DNA of 5,450 bases from Bacillota bacterium (GCA_028287415.1 JAQBPS010000382.1:1-5450), one strand, 5' to 3'; positions 1 to 5,450 are shown, counted from the first letter of the stretch. Numbers and translations: made by a program. The notes: generated from the sequence alone by a model not told the origin.

Positions 1-1
1 C

Positions 2-67
2 TCGGGCACCCCGACGCAGGCCAAGTTGGCGGAGTTGGAAATCGACTGGCAGTCGCTGGGCATCTAG
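2..67 (+). CDS. C-terminal end of an unidentified protein (5' end outside the window)
   Basis: Reading from base 2, the plus strand is open for 21 codons and ends at TAG (65-67). The peptide is SGTPTQAKLAELEIDWQSLG followed by a final I. Of the 21 codons, 20 end in G or C, which is what real coding sequence looks like in this GC-rich genome. The reading frame continues off the left edge, so length, start and function are unknown. The short charged-helix tail does not identify a family. The gene converges on the hydrolase gene, and the two stop codons overlap within a CTAG palindrome, leaving no room for a terminator between them. It could be chance, given the short length, but the codon bias argues against that. 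Confidence 0.5.
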   Translation, partial: SGTPTQAKLAELEIDWQSLGI

Positions 68-966
68 CTTGGCGGCAGCGGGGTCATCGGGGGCACAACG
101 ACCGGCGGGGGCGCCGACACAGTCGGCGGCGTCGCGGGAATCGGGGCACCGGCCTGTTCCTCAGGCACCCACCGCCCCTGAGGCGGCATGGCGATCCGGT
201 CGAAGTCGGTCACCAGCGTCTCCAGGCGCCGCTGCAACTCCGGTCCCCGCATCGGCAGTCCATGGCCGGCTGCAACCACCGCCGGCTTGAGCTTCACCAG
301 CTGCGCCACGGACCACTTGGCCGTGGGCCAGTCGGGCGTCCAGTAGGCGGGCGGGCCGTCGATCTCCGGCTCCTGGCGCAGCACGGCAGTCGCCGACTCC
401 TGCTCAACCGTGATGAACGCATCGCCCGAGAGCAGGACCCGGTCCGCTGCCCGGAACAGTGCGATGTGGCCGGGCGTGTGCCCCGGTGTGAAGATCCAGC
501 GCCAGCCCGGCATCGCAGGGACCGCGCCGGCCTCGGGCAGCGCCCGCACCCGGTTGCCCAGGTTGATGCCCTCATTGGGCATGAGCGGCGAAAGGCGTGC
601 GATCATGCCGCCGCCGACCGTCGGATCCGGCTCGGGGTAGTTTCGCCTGCCCGTGAGGTACGGCAGCTCACGCTCATGCGCATACACCGGCACGTCCCAG
701 TGCTGGCAGAGCTCCGCGAGCGCACCGACGTGGTCCCAGTGCCCATGGGTCAGCACGATCAGGGCGGGCGGCCGGTCCCGGCCAAACCGCTCGAGCGCTA
801 CCTGCCGAATCTGCGGGCCGGAGCCTTCCACACCAGCATCGACGAGCACCCATTCGCCCCCGCTGGTGCCGGGCTTGCCCACAAAGCAGACATTGGCGAT
901 GACGGTGCGCAGACAGAGCACATCAGGGGCAACCGCAACACCTGCGCCGTTGTTCGTGACATCCAC
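64..966 (-). CDS. MBL-fold metallo-hydrolase, 300 aa, with proline-rich C-terminal tail
   Basis: A metallo-beta-lactamase-fold enzyme, most likely a cytoplasmic hydrolase with a two-metal (usually zinc) centre; the substrate cannot be read from the sequence. Visible ligands in the usual order are the HxHxDH motif THGHWDH (His74, His76, Asp78, His79), His163 in TPGHTPGH, Asp182 in LLSGDA and His235 in AAGHG. The GHTPGH pattern resembles the glyoxalase II-like branch. I chose GTG at 966 because TGGAGGG (975-981) lies 8 bases upstream. An ATG at 1041 would add 25 residues that look unlike the start of this fold and has no comparable site. After the fold ends, residues about 274-300 are mostly Pro, Ala, Val and Thr, an unusual tail. 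No signal peptide is apparent. The gene has its own leader downstream of the hfq terminator and overlaps the convergent gene at its stop. Confidence 0.9.
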   Translation of the reverse strand: MDVTNNGAGVAVAPDVLCLRTVIANVCFVGKPGTSGGEWVLVDAGVEGSGPQIRQVALERFGRDRPPALIVLTHGHWDHVGALAELCQHWDVPVYAHERELPYLTGRRNYPEPDPTVGGGMIARLSPLMPNEGINLGNRVRALPEAGAVPAMPGWRWIFTPGHTPGHIALFRAADRVLLSGDAFITVEQESATAVLRQEPEIDGPPAYWTPDWPTAKWSVAQLVKLKPAVVAAGHGLPMRGPELQRRLETLVTDFDRIAMPPQGRWVPEEQAGAPIPATPPTVSAPPPVVVPPMTPLPPS

Positions 967-974
967 CGCAATTT

Positions 975-981
975 CCCTCCA
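975..981 (-). promoter_or_regulatory. Ribosome binding site of the MBL-fold gene, deciding the GTG start
   Basis: On the minus strand TGGAGGG lies 8 bases before the GTG at 966. It supports this start over the in-frame ATG at 1041. Confidence 0.7.
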
Positions 982-1001
982 GACTGTAGCCTCGGCGACA
1001 A

Positions 1002-1050
1002 CCGCCCACAGGGCGGATGTTGCGCCACCGGGCAAACGCATCTCAATGCG
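1002..1050 (-). repeat. Two small inverted repeats in the leader of the MBL-fold gene
   Basis: CCGCCC and GGGCGG (1002-1007 and 1011-1016) form a perfect 6-bp stem with a 3-base loop. CGCAT and ATGCG (1037-1041 and 1046-1050) form a 5-bp stem with a 4-base loop. Both lie between the hfq terminator and the ribosome binding site of the hydrolase gene. Neither is followed by a T run on the minus strand, so they are not intrinsic terminators. They could be leader hairpins, an operator, or chance in GC-rich DNA. Confidence 0.35.
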
Positions 1051-1073
1051 TCGCTCCCGGGATTAGTGTGCGC

Positions 1074-1112
1074 AAAAAAGGGCCCGCCGTGGCTTTCACG
1101 GCGGGCCTTTTT
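1074..1112 (-). terminator. Intrinsic terminator of the mutL-miaA-hfq transcript
   Basis: GGCCCGCCGTG (1081-1091) and CACGGCGGGCC (1097-1107) pair perfectly over 11 bp around a 5-base loop. On the minus strand the stem is followed by six T (complement of the A run 1074-1079). It begins 30 bases past the hfq stop. The plus strand also has five T after the stem (1108-1112), so it could act in both directions, although no plus-strand gene ends here. It also insulates the downstream hydrolase gene from the operon. Confidence 0.9.
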
Positions 1113-1137
1113 CAATCCCAGAACGGAGAGGCGCTAC

Positions 1138-1392
1138 TCAGGCTTCGGTCTCCTCCCGGTCACCGACGATCGCCTGCAGGTTAATGGTCCGCATAGGCAT
1201 GACCGTGGAGAGTGCGTGCTTATAGACCAGTTGCTGCTTCCCGTCGTTCTCCAGGACCACAGTAAAGTTGTCGAACCCCTTGATGTGGCCCTTCAACTGG
1301 TAACCGTTGACCAGGTAGATCGTGACGAGAATGTTCTCCTTGCGGACATGATTCAAGAAGCTGTCCTGGAGGTTAACTTGCGTTTTCGCCAC
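1138..1392 (-). CDS. hfq: RNA chaperone Hfq
   Basis: Hfq forms a hexameric Sm-like ring that binds U-rich and A-rich RNA and helps small RNAs and mRNAs meet. From the GTG at 1392 it is 84 residues, a normal length for the family. The Sm1 motif runs from NLQDSFLN (7-14) to [11 protein letters not shown] (39-49), and Sm2 is YKHALSTV (57-64). Residues corresponding to E. coli Gln8, Tyr25, Phe42, Lys56 and His57 are Gln9, Tyr26, Phe43, Lys58 and His59. The rim is RKEN (17-20), as I recall for Bacillus subtilis, rather than the arginine-rich RRER of E. coli. A TTG one codon earlier (1395) is also possible. I prefer GTG because GGGGGA (1400-1405) is then 7 rather than 4 bases away and the protein starts MAK like many homologues. 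It lies 33 bases after the miaA stop and ends the operon before a strong terminator. Confidence 0.97.
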   Translation of the reverse strand: MAKTQVNLQDSFLNHVRKENILVTIYLVNGYQLKGHIKGFDNFTVVLENDGKQQLVYKHALSTVMPMRTINLQAIVGDREETEA

Positions 1393-1399
1393 CAAACCG

Positions 1400-1405
1400 T
1401 CCCCC
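1400..1405 (-). promoter_or_regulatory. Ribosome binding site of hfq
   Basis: Minus-strand GGGGGA stands 7 bases before GTG (1392) and 4 bases before TTG (1395). The spacing favours GTG. The site is G-only rather than GGAGG, so it may be weaker than the others in the window. Confidence 0.5.
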
Positions 1406-1425
1406 GTTCGTTTCTTTTAGGTACG

Positions 1426-2379
1426 CTAACGTTCAGGTTCTACAGGCTTCTGCCATTTCCCTTCAACCAGGTTAGCAATTTCTTCCACAACGTGCGCTCG
1501 GGCGGCCGCATCCGTCACGTCAAGCCAGCGCATGCGCACCTCCCGCCGAAACCAGGTCAGCTGCCGCTTCGCGTACTGGCGGGTGTGCCGTTTGATCACG
1601 GCGACCGTCTCCGGCCAGGTGAGCAGGCCCCGCAGGTACTGCACCAGCTCCCGGTACCCGATCGCCTGCATGGCCGTCACGTCGGGTGCGTAGCGGCTGA
1701 AGAGCTGTCGGGCCTCAGTGAGCCAGCCCGCCGCCAGCATCTGATCGACCCGTTCATCGATGCGGCGGTAGAGCAGCGCTCGCTCCATCGTCAGGCCGAT
1801 GAGCAGATCGTCGTAACGGGGTTCACGATCTGCCGCGGTTTGGGTCGCCGAGATGGGGCGACCGGTGCTCTCGTACACCTCAAGCGCCCGAATCAGCCTG
1901 CGGGTATCGTTGGGGTGCAGTCTGGCCGCGGCCGTCGGATCAACCTCCTGAAGCCGGCGGTGCAGATGACCCGGCCCGTGCGCCTCCTCCGCCGCGGCCA
2001 GCCGCTGGCGGAGCGCGTGGTCGGTATCGCTCTCACTGAAGGTGTATTCGGCCAGGACCGACCTGATGTACAAACCCGTGCCGCCAACGATCATCGGCAA
2101 CCGCCCGCGCCCGTGGATCTCCCGGATCAGCCGGTCGACCCGCACCTGAAACTCGGCGACGGCGAACTCCGCGTCGGGGGTGAGAATGTCGATCATGTGG
2201 TGCGGCACGCCCTGCATTTCCGCCTGCGTGATCTTTGCGGTGCCGATGTCCATGCCGCGGTAGACCTGCATGGAGTCACCGGAGATGATCTCGGCGCCGA
2301 TTCGTTGCGCGACGCCGATGGAGATGGCGGTCTTGCCGACCGCGGTGGGGCCGACCAGGACCAAAACCGGCAACTTCAC
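1426..2379 (-). CDS. miaA: tRNA dimethylallyltransferase MiaA
   Basis: MiaA transfers the dimethylallyl group of DMAPP to N6 of adenosine 37 in tRNAs that read codons starting with U, the first step towards ms2i6A. The 317 residues are a normal length. Visible motifs are the P-loop GPTAVGKT (10-17), SGDSMQVYRGMDIGTAK (33-49) with Asp35, Ser36 and Gln38 of the substrate site, PHHMID (59-64), GGTGLYIR (99-106), HPNDTRRLIRALE (155-167), QAIGYREL (238-245) and the basic C-terminal RHTRQYAKRQLTWFRR (264-279). The start is GTG at 2379. It overlaps the mutL stop in GTGA, with GAAGAGG about 8 bases upstream inside mutL, which points to translational coupling. No truncation or missing key residue is seen. 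Confidence 0.97.
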   Translation of the reverse strand: MKLPVLVLVGPTAVGKTAISIGVAQRIGAEIISGDSMQVYRGMDIGTAKITQAEMQGVPHHMIDILTPDAEFAVAEFQVRVDRLIREIHGRGRLPMIVGGTGLYIRSVLAEYTFSESDTDHALRQRLAAAEEAHGPGHLHRRLQEVDPTAAARLHPNDTRRLIRALEVYESTGRPISATQTAADREPRYDDLLIGLTMERALLYRRIDERVDQMLAAGWLTEARQLFSRYAPDVTAMQAIGYRELVQYLRGLLTWPETVAVIKRHTRQYAKRQLTWFRREVRMRWLDVTDAAARAHVVEEIANLVEGKWQKPVEPER

Positions 2380-4355
2380 CGTTTGAACCTCTTCTCCAAC
2401 TCTGGGATGCCGATACAGATGACCGTGGGCCGGCCGTGGGGGCAGGTGTCGGGCGCTTCGCAGGTCGCCAGGTCGGCGAGGAGCGCCTGGATATCCTCGG
2501 GCTGGAGCGCATCTTTCGCCTTGATCGCCGCCTTGCAGGCAGCCATGGCGGCCAGCGCCCGCTGCCGCTTGTCCGTAATCGGCGAGCCGGGTGGCACCCG
2601 GTTTTCCTGGAGCCGGTCCAGGAAATCGGAGACCAGCCGGGCCGTATGCGCCTCGGCGGTGCCGCTCGGGATCCCCTGAATCAGGAGGGTGGAGCCGCCG
2701 AAGGGCTCCGCCTGAAAGCCGCTCTCCGCGAAGATCGTCATGTTCTCCTGCCAGAGCGCCATCTGCGCCGGGGTCAGGTCCAGGGCGATCGGGAAGAGCA
2801 GGGGCTGCACGGGTGCGACGGACTCTCGGGCGGCATTGAGCAGCCGCTCAAAGAAGATCCGCTCGTGGGCGGCGTGCTGGTCGATCACGTAGAGCCCCTC
2901 GGGGCCGTCGCAGAGGATGTATGAGCGATGGACCTGGCCCGTCGGGCGCAGGGAGCGGATCAGTGCGGCGCCGGTAGTCGGCCGGTAATCGTGGGTCCAG
3001 GCTTCCGCGGGTATGGCGGTGGTCTGGGTGTCCGCCTGGCTGCGCCGGTCCAGGATCGCCTGGACCCCACCGGCTGGCAGCTCATAAGTTCCCTGCGGAT
3101 CTGCCACCTGCTGGTTAGCATGCGCGGCATCAAAGCGGAACGATACCTGCCGTTCAGTGGGGGCGCCCGTCGGGCTGGCCGCCCCTGCCAGCCAGGGCGG
3201 GACGGCTGCCCGGCCCCCGCCCTGTCCGGGGCGAGTTGCGCCGGGTGGCACCCACCCCCCACCCGCGGCCGGCGGGGCGATGCCCTCCTGCACCGCGGCC
3301 TTCTCGCCCGCCCGGTTGGGCACGGCCACCTCGCCATCTTCGGTGATGGTCGTGCCGGGAATCAGCAGGTGGGCGCCGAGAGCCTGCCGCGCCGCCTTGT
3401 AGACGGCGCCCTTCACCTCCCGCTCCCGCTCAAAACGCACCTCCGCCTTGGCCGGATGGACGTTCACGTCCACCTCAGCCGGTGGCACATCGATGAAGAG
3501 GATGCAGACCGGGTACCGCCCATTGGGCAGCAGATGGGCGTATGCCTCCTCAAGCGCATACCGCACCTGAATCTGGCGGATCGCCCGCTTGTTCACGAAG
3601 AAGTACTGGTGGTTCCGGCCGGCTCGGGCCGCACCCGGACGGCCGACGTAGCCCCAGACCCGGGCATGCGCGTCCTGGTAGTCGACCCGGATTAATTCCT
3701 TGACCAACTCCCGCCCGAGCAGCCCGGTCGCGGCGTCCAGCAGATCGCCGGTACCGGGGGTGGCGAAAACCTGGGTCTGCCCGGAGTGAAAGCGCATGGC
3801 CACGTGGGGGTTGGCCAGGGCGAGCCGGGTCAGTATGTCGCTGATCTGCCCCATCTCGGTGGGGTTTGTCTTGAGGTACTTCAGGCGTGCCGGCACGTTG
3901 AAGAAGAGGTCCTGCACGGTGATTCTGGTCCCCGGCGGGCAGCCAAACTCACCCTCATCCTGAATGGTTCCGCCCTCAATGGCGATGCGGTAGCCCGCCA
4001 GCTCGTCCGGCTCGCGGGTGACCAGCTCAAAGCGAGAGACGGAGGCGATGGAGGGAATCGCCTCGCCCCGGAAGCCCATGGTTGCGACGGAGAGCAGGTC
4101 CTCCGCCGCGCGGATCTTGGAAGTGGCATGGCGCTGGAGCGAGAGCGTGGCGTCAGCCGGCGACATGCCGCAGCCGTCGTCGCTGATGCGGATCAGCTCC
4201 TTGCCGCCACCCTCCACCTCGATGATAATGCGCCCCGCCCCAGCGTCCAGGGAGTTCTCCACCAGCTCCTTGACCACGCTGGCGGGCCGCTCCACCACCT
4301 CGCCGGCGGCGATCTGGTTGGCTGTGCGTTCGTCTAGTAATTGGATACGTGGCAC
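2376..4355 (-). CDS. mutL: DNA mismatch repair protein MutL (endonuclease type)
   Basis: MutL couples mismatch recognition by MutS to strand removal. The 659 residues show an N-terminal GHKL ATPase: ELVENSLDAGA (30-40) with Glu30 and Asn34, SDDGCGM (58-64), HATSKI (76-81) and GFRGEA (94-99), then a transducer domain to about residue 330. A Gly/Pro/Ala-rich linker of roughly 110 residues follows. The C-terminal dimerisation domain carries the metal-binding DQHAAHERIFFE (492-503), ACKAAIKA (606-613) and CPHGRP (638-643), ending in FKR. These are the nuclease motifs of MutL from bacteria lacking MutH, so this MutL probably nicks DNA itself. The start is GTG at 4355, with AAGGAGGG (4365-4372) 9 bases upstream. 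miaA overlaps its stop. mutS, often immediately upstream in Firmicutes, is not adjacent here. Confidence 0.97.
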   Translation of the reverse strand: MPRIQLLDERTANQIAAGEVVERPASVVKELVENSLDAGAGRIIIEVEGGGKELIRISDDGCGMSPADATLSLQRHATSKIRAAEDLLSVATMGFRGEAIPSIASVSRFELVTREPDELAGYRIAIEGGTIQDEGEFGCPPGTRITVQDLFFNVPARLKYLKTNPTEMGQISDILTRLALANPHVAMRFHSGQTQVFATPGTGDLLDAATGLLGRELVKELIRVDYQDAHARVWGYVGRPGAARAGRNHQYFFVNKRAIRQIQVRYALEEAYAHLLPNGRYPVCILFIDVPPAEVDVNVHPAKAEVRFEREREVKGAVYKAARQALGAHLLIPGTTITEDGEVAVPNRAGEKAAVQEGIAPPAAGGGWVPPGATRPGQGGGRAAVPPWLAGAASPTGAPTERQVSFRFDAAHANQQVADPQGTYELPAGGVQAILDRRSQADTQTTAIPAEAWTHDYRPTTGAALIRSLRPTGQVHRSYILCDGPEGLYVIDQHAAHERIFFERLLNAARESVAPVQPLLFPIALDLTPAQMALWQENMTIFAESGFQAEPFGGSTLLIQGIPSGTAEAHTARLVSDFLDRLQENRVPPGSPITDKRQRALAAMAACKAAIKAKDALQPEDIQALLADLATCEAPDTCPHGRPTVICIGIPELEKRFKR

Positions 4356-4364
4356 TGAGGGATT

Positions 4365-4372
4365 CCCTCCTT
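4365..4372 (-). promoter_or_regulatory. Ribosome binding site of mutL
   Basis: Minus-strand AAGGAGGG, nearly a full match to the 16S rRNA tail, stands 9 bases before the GTG at 4355 and fixes this non-ATG start. Confidence 0.75.
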
Positions 4373-4393
4373 GTTAGTGGGGAGAAGGCATTT

Positions 4394-4399
4394 TTTATA
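4394..4399 (-). promoter_or_regulatory. Possible -10 box for mutL at the edge of the repeat
   Basis: Minus-strand TATAAA lies about 20 bases before the mutL ribosome binding site and abuts the left repeat arm. At 17-base spacing the -35 position falls within the repeat and reads GCGTAA, a poor match, so this is only a candidate. Confidence 0.25.
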
Positions 4400-4503
4400 G
4401 CCGCAGATTTCGCAGATTACGCAGATTCGGACAAAAAATATTATTCTATTCCGGTACATCTGTGTTTGCTCCTAGAATCGGTGTAATCCGTGCAATCCGT
4501 GGC
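4400..4503. repeat. AT-rich inverted pair of 9-base tandem repeats
   Basis: The left arm (4400-4427) holds three tandem units CGCAGATTN (4402-4410, 4411-4419, 4420-4428). The right arm (4476-4503) holds AATCGGTGT, AATCCGTGC and AATCCGTGG. The reverse complement of the left arm matches the right arm at 21 of 28 positions, and all but one of the differences are T/G or C/T changes. The 48 bases between the arms are AT-rich and unlike the rest of the window. I recall closely similar sequences (CGCAGATTACGCAGATT, AATCCGTGTAATCCGTGG) in spacers of unrelated bacteria, but no function is established to my knowledge. The element has no reading frame and no clear target-site duplication. It sits just upstream of mutL and could form a long imperfect hairpin. 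Confidence 0.75.
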
Positions 4504-4528
4504 CATTAAACATCGCAACTCGCTGAAC

Positions 4529-4554
4529 AAAGCCGAGGGAGTACCCCCGGCTTT
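4529..4554 (-). terminator. Probable intrinsic terminator of the small membrane protein gene
   Basis: Arms 4529-4539 and 4544-4554 pair over 11 positions around a 4-base loop. The one imperfect pair (4536 with 4547) is a G-U wobble on the minus strand but an A-C mismatch on the plus strand, so the hairpin is best formed in minus-strand RNA. It starts 7 bases after the stop at 4561. The T run after it on the minus strand is short (TTTGTT with stem bases), so termination may be partial and some transcription could continue into mutL. Confidence 0.6.
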
Positions 4555-4560
4555 TGCTGC

Positions 4561-5025
4561 TTATGACTTCTTTTTCTTTTCTTTCGGCTTACCGTAGATT
4601 TTCTCCGTCCGCGCCTGCACGCCGGTCTGCATTTTCATCAGCCGCTTCTGGCGGCCTTCCAGGGCCTTCTGGCCCATGCCGCCGGCCAGCATCACCTGGT
4701 ATAGCTCCAGGGACTCCTTGTGCATGGTCAGCGTTTCTTTGTGCAGTTCACGGGTCCCCTCCGGCGCCTTGACCTTATCCATGTCGGCGATCAGGGACTG
4801 CATGGCGGCGATTAGCTCCCGGAGGCGCTGCTTCATGAGCACCTGCGGGGCATTCTGCCCCATGGCCTGGAGCGCCTCGGTTTTCTCCTGAATATCCTTA
4901 TGCCTATCATAAACCTGTTTCATATCGATAGCGTACTTACGTACTTTGAACCAGTTGAGCCGGGTCACAATAAAGCCGCCGGCCGCCAGCGCGACCACAA
5001 CCCCACCGATAATCTCCCACGTCAT
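4561..5025 (-). CDS. Small membrane-anchored protein with charged helical body, unknown function
   Basis: I do not recognise a named family. From the ATG at 5025 it is 154 residues. Residues 4-21 (EIIGGVVVALAAGGFIVT) form one membrane segment. It is followed by Arg and Lys, so the body is probably cytoplasmic by the positive-inside rule. Residues about 30-140 are rich in Lys, Glu, Gln, Met and Leu with no Pro-rich breaks, and look like long helices, possibly coiled coil. The stretch KAPEGTRELHKE (86-97) recalls the 'PxxxxxLH' helical-hairpin pattern of several Gram-positive surface proteins; this is a weak resemblance only. The tail is KPKEKKKKS. The ATG has AGGTGA (5031-5036) 5 bases upstream; a GTG at 5034 lacks a site. 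Codons around residues 24-45 are more AT-rich than in neighbouring genes. The gene stands alone, divergent from the plus-strand gene at 5154. Confidence 0.8.
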   Translation of the reverse strand: MTWEIIGGVVVALAAGGFIVTRLNWFKVRKYAIDMKQVYDRHKDIQEKTEALQAMGQNAPQVLMKQRLRELIAAMQSLIADMDKVKAPEGTRELHKETLTMHKESLELYQVMLAGGMGQKALEGRQKRLMKMQTGVQARTEKIYGKPKEKKKKS

Positions 5026-5030
5026 TACAG

Positions 5031-5036
5031 TCACCT
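5031..5036 (-). promoter_or_regulatory. Ribosome binding site choosing the ATG at 5025
   Basis: Minus-strand AGGTGA is 5 bases before the ATG at 5025. It overlaps the alternative GTG at 5034, which itself has no usable site upstream. Confidence 0.5.
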
Positions 5037-5074
5037 GGTGATGTCAACTCCCTGACGATGATTCCCACCACCGC

Positions 5075-5103
5075 ATTGTCGCATGAGAACCCTGTCGAGG
5101 CAA
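5075..5103 (-). promoter_or_regulatory. Candidate promoter of the small membrane protein gene
   Basis: Minus-strand TTGCCT (5098-5103) and GACAAT (5075-5080) are separated by exactly 17 bases, and each matches four of six consensus positions. The site lies about 50 bases before the ATG. Confidence 0.3.
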
Positions 5104-5116
5104 GCCCTTCCTGCGC

Positions 5117-5122
5117 TATACT
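5117..5122 (+). promoter_or_regulatory. Candidate -10 box of the plus-strand gene at 5154
   Basis: TATACT matches five of six consensus positions and lies 37 bases before the TTG start. The -35 region is poor: TCGAGG at 16-base spacing matches three of six. If used, the leader would be about 25 bases, just enough for the ribosome binding site. Confidence 0.4.
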
Positions 5123-5137
5123 AGGAGGACAACCAAC

Positions 5138-5146
5138 AAAGGAGGG
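5138..5146 (+). promoter_or_regulatory. Ribosome binding site supporting a TTG start
   Basis: AAAGGAGGG is followed by 7 bases and TTG at 5154. An earlier AGGAGG (5123-5128) has no start codon at a workable distance and touches the candidate -10 box. Confidence 0.7.
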
Positions 5147-5153
5147 ACCGTCC

Positions 5154-5450
5154 TTGACTGCGCCTTTTGCCCATGTCCCGACGCAGGCCGCGGAGTTCAG
5201 CGGCCCCGGCAGGCACGCCATCGTGCTATACGCCCCGGAGTGGTCCGAGGCCTTGCTGGAAGTGCTGCGCATGAAGCCGCTGGCCTATGAGGCCTCCTGG
5301 CGTTTTAACGAAGAGCGGCGCGCCCACGTGCTGACGGTCGCCTATGAGGGCGGTCCCACGCTCCAGGTGGCGCTGGTGGACGGCATACATAACCAGGTGC
5401 TCGCCCTCCTGGTCCGGGGCAGCGCCCTGGTCCTCTCGCCCTTCCCCTTA
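5154..5450 (+). CDS. N-terminal part of an unidentified protein (3' end outside the window)
   Basis: From TTG at 5154 the frame is open for 99 codons to the window edge. The protein begins MTAPFAHVPTQAAEFSGPG and continues with HAIVLYAPEWSEALLEVLRM and LQVALVDGIHNQVLALL. I cannot assign a family. The visible part looks globular and soluble: alternating hydrophobic strands and amphipathic helices, no signal peptide, and no clear membrane segment. The start rests on a strong ribosome binding site 7 bases upstream; the next in-frame ATG is more than 100 bases further in and lacks one. Codons are mostly G- or C-ending after the first few, as expected for a resident gene. It diverges from the membrane protein gene across a 128-base spacer that may hold promoters for both. 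Confidence 0.75.
   Translation, partial: MTAPFAHVPTQAAEFSGPGRHAIVLYAPEWSEALLEVLRMKPLAYEASWRFNEERRAHVLTVAYEGGPTLQVALVDGIHNQVLALLVRGSALVLSPFPL

Noticed and set aside
967..1041. A 25-residue N-terminal extension of the hydrolase from ATG 1041
   Set aside because: The GTG at 966 has a well-placed TGGAGGG, while the extension lacks one and does not resemble a signal peptide or the start of the fold.
262..2679. An 805-codon open frame on the plus strand
   Set aside because: It lies antisense to the hydrolase, hfq, miaA and the end of mutL, all of which have full family motifs. It crosses a strong terminator and several gene boundaries, and its Arg/His/Pro-rich product matches nothing. It is a shadow of GC-rich coding sequence.
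2928..3695. A 255-codon plus-strand open frame
   Set aside because: It is antisense to mutL and has no family-like motifs; its composition is that of a shadow frame.
4400..4503. A small CRISPR array
   Set aside because: The units are 9 bases, directly adjacent and inverted between the arms, with no spacers of regular length and no cas genes nearby.
5042..5047. A perfect minus-strand TTGACA as -35 of the membrane protein gene
   Set aside because: No -10 box lies 16-18 bases downstream, and transcription would then start inside the coding region.
4937..5272. A 111-codon minus-strand open frame across the divergent spacer
   Set aside because: It overlaps both the membrane protein gene and the TTG-started plus gene in other frames, has no ribosome binding site support, and has a low-complexity composition.

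Overview
The window is chromosomal DNA from a GC-rich bacterium. Hfq has a Gram-positive-type rim (RKEN) and the order is mutL-miaA-hfq, as in many Firmicutes. Starts are mostly GTG or TTG behind strong GGAGG-type ribosome binding sites. Together this suggests a high-GC Firmicute of the Symbiobacterium kind; the lineage is inferred from memory of the families, not from a search.

Layout. A plus-strand gene ends at 65-67; only its last 21 codons are inside. Its stop overlaps the stop of a convergent minus-strand metallo-beta-lactamase-fold hydrolase (64-966). A strong intrinsic terminator (1081-1107) separates that gene from a minus-strand cluster read mutL (4355-2376), miaA (2379-1426), hfq (1392-1138). 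mutL and miaA overlap by 4 bases and miaA and hfq are 30-34 bases apart, so the three look like one transcript ending at that terminator. Upstream of mutL is a 205-base spacer (4356-4560) holding an AT-rich inverted pair of 9-base tandem repeats and a weak terminator for the next gene. That gene (5025-4561, minus) encodes a small protein with one N-terminal membrane segment and a charged helical body. After a 128-base divergent spacer, a plus-strand gene starts with TTG at 5154 and runs off the window.

How the genes work together. MutL (mismatch-repair ATPase and latent nuclease), MiaA (isopentenylation of tRNA A37) and Hfq (RNA chaperone) form a conserved housekeeping group; their link is ancestral co-transcription rather than a shared pathway. 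mutS is not directly upstream of mutL here. The hydrolase, the membrane protein and the two cut-off genes have no clear link to the group. I see no phage, CRISPR, RNA gene or defence system. The least explained items are the 9-base-period inverted repeat and the two unrecognised genes on the right.
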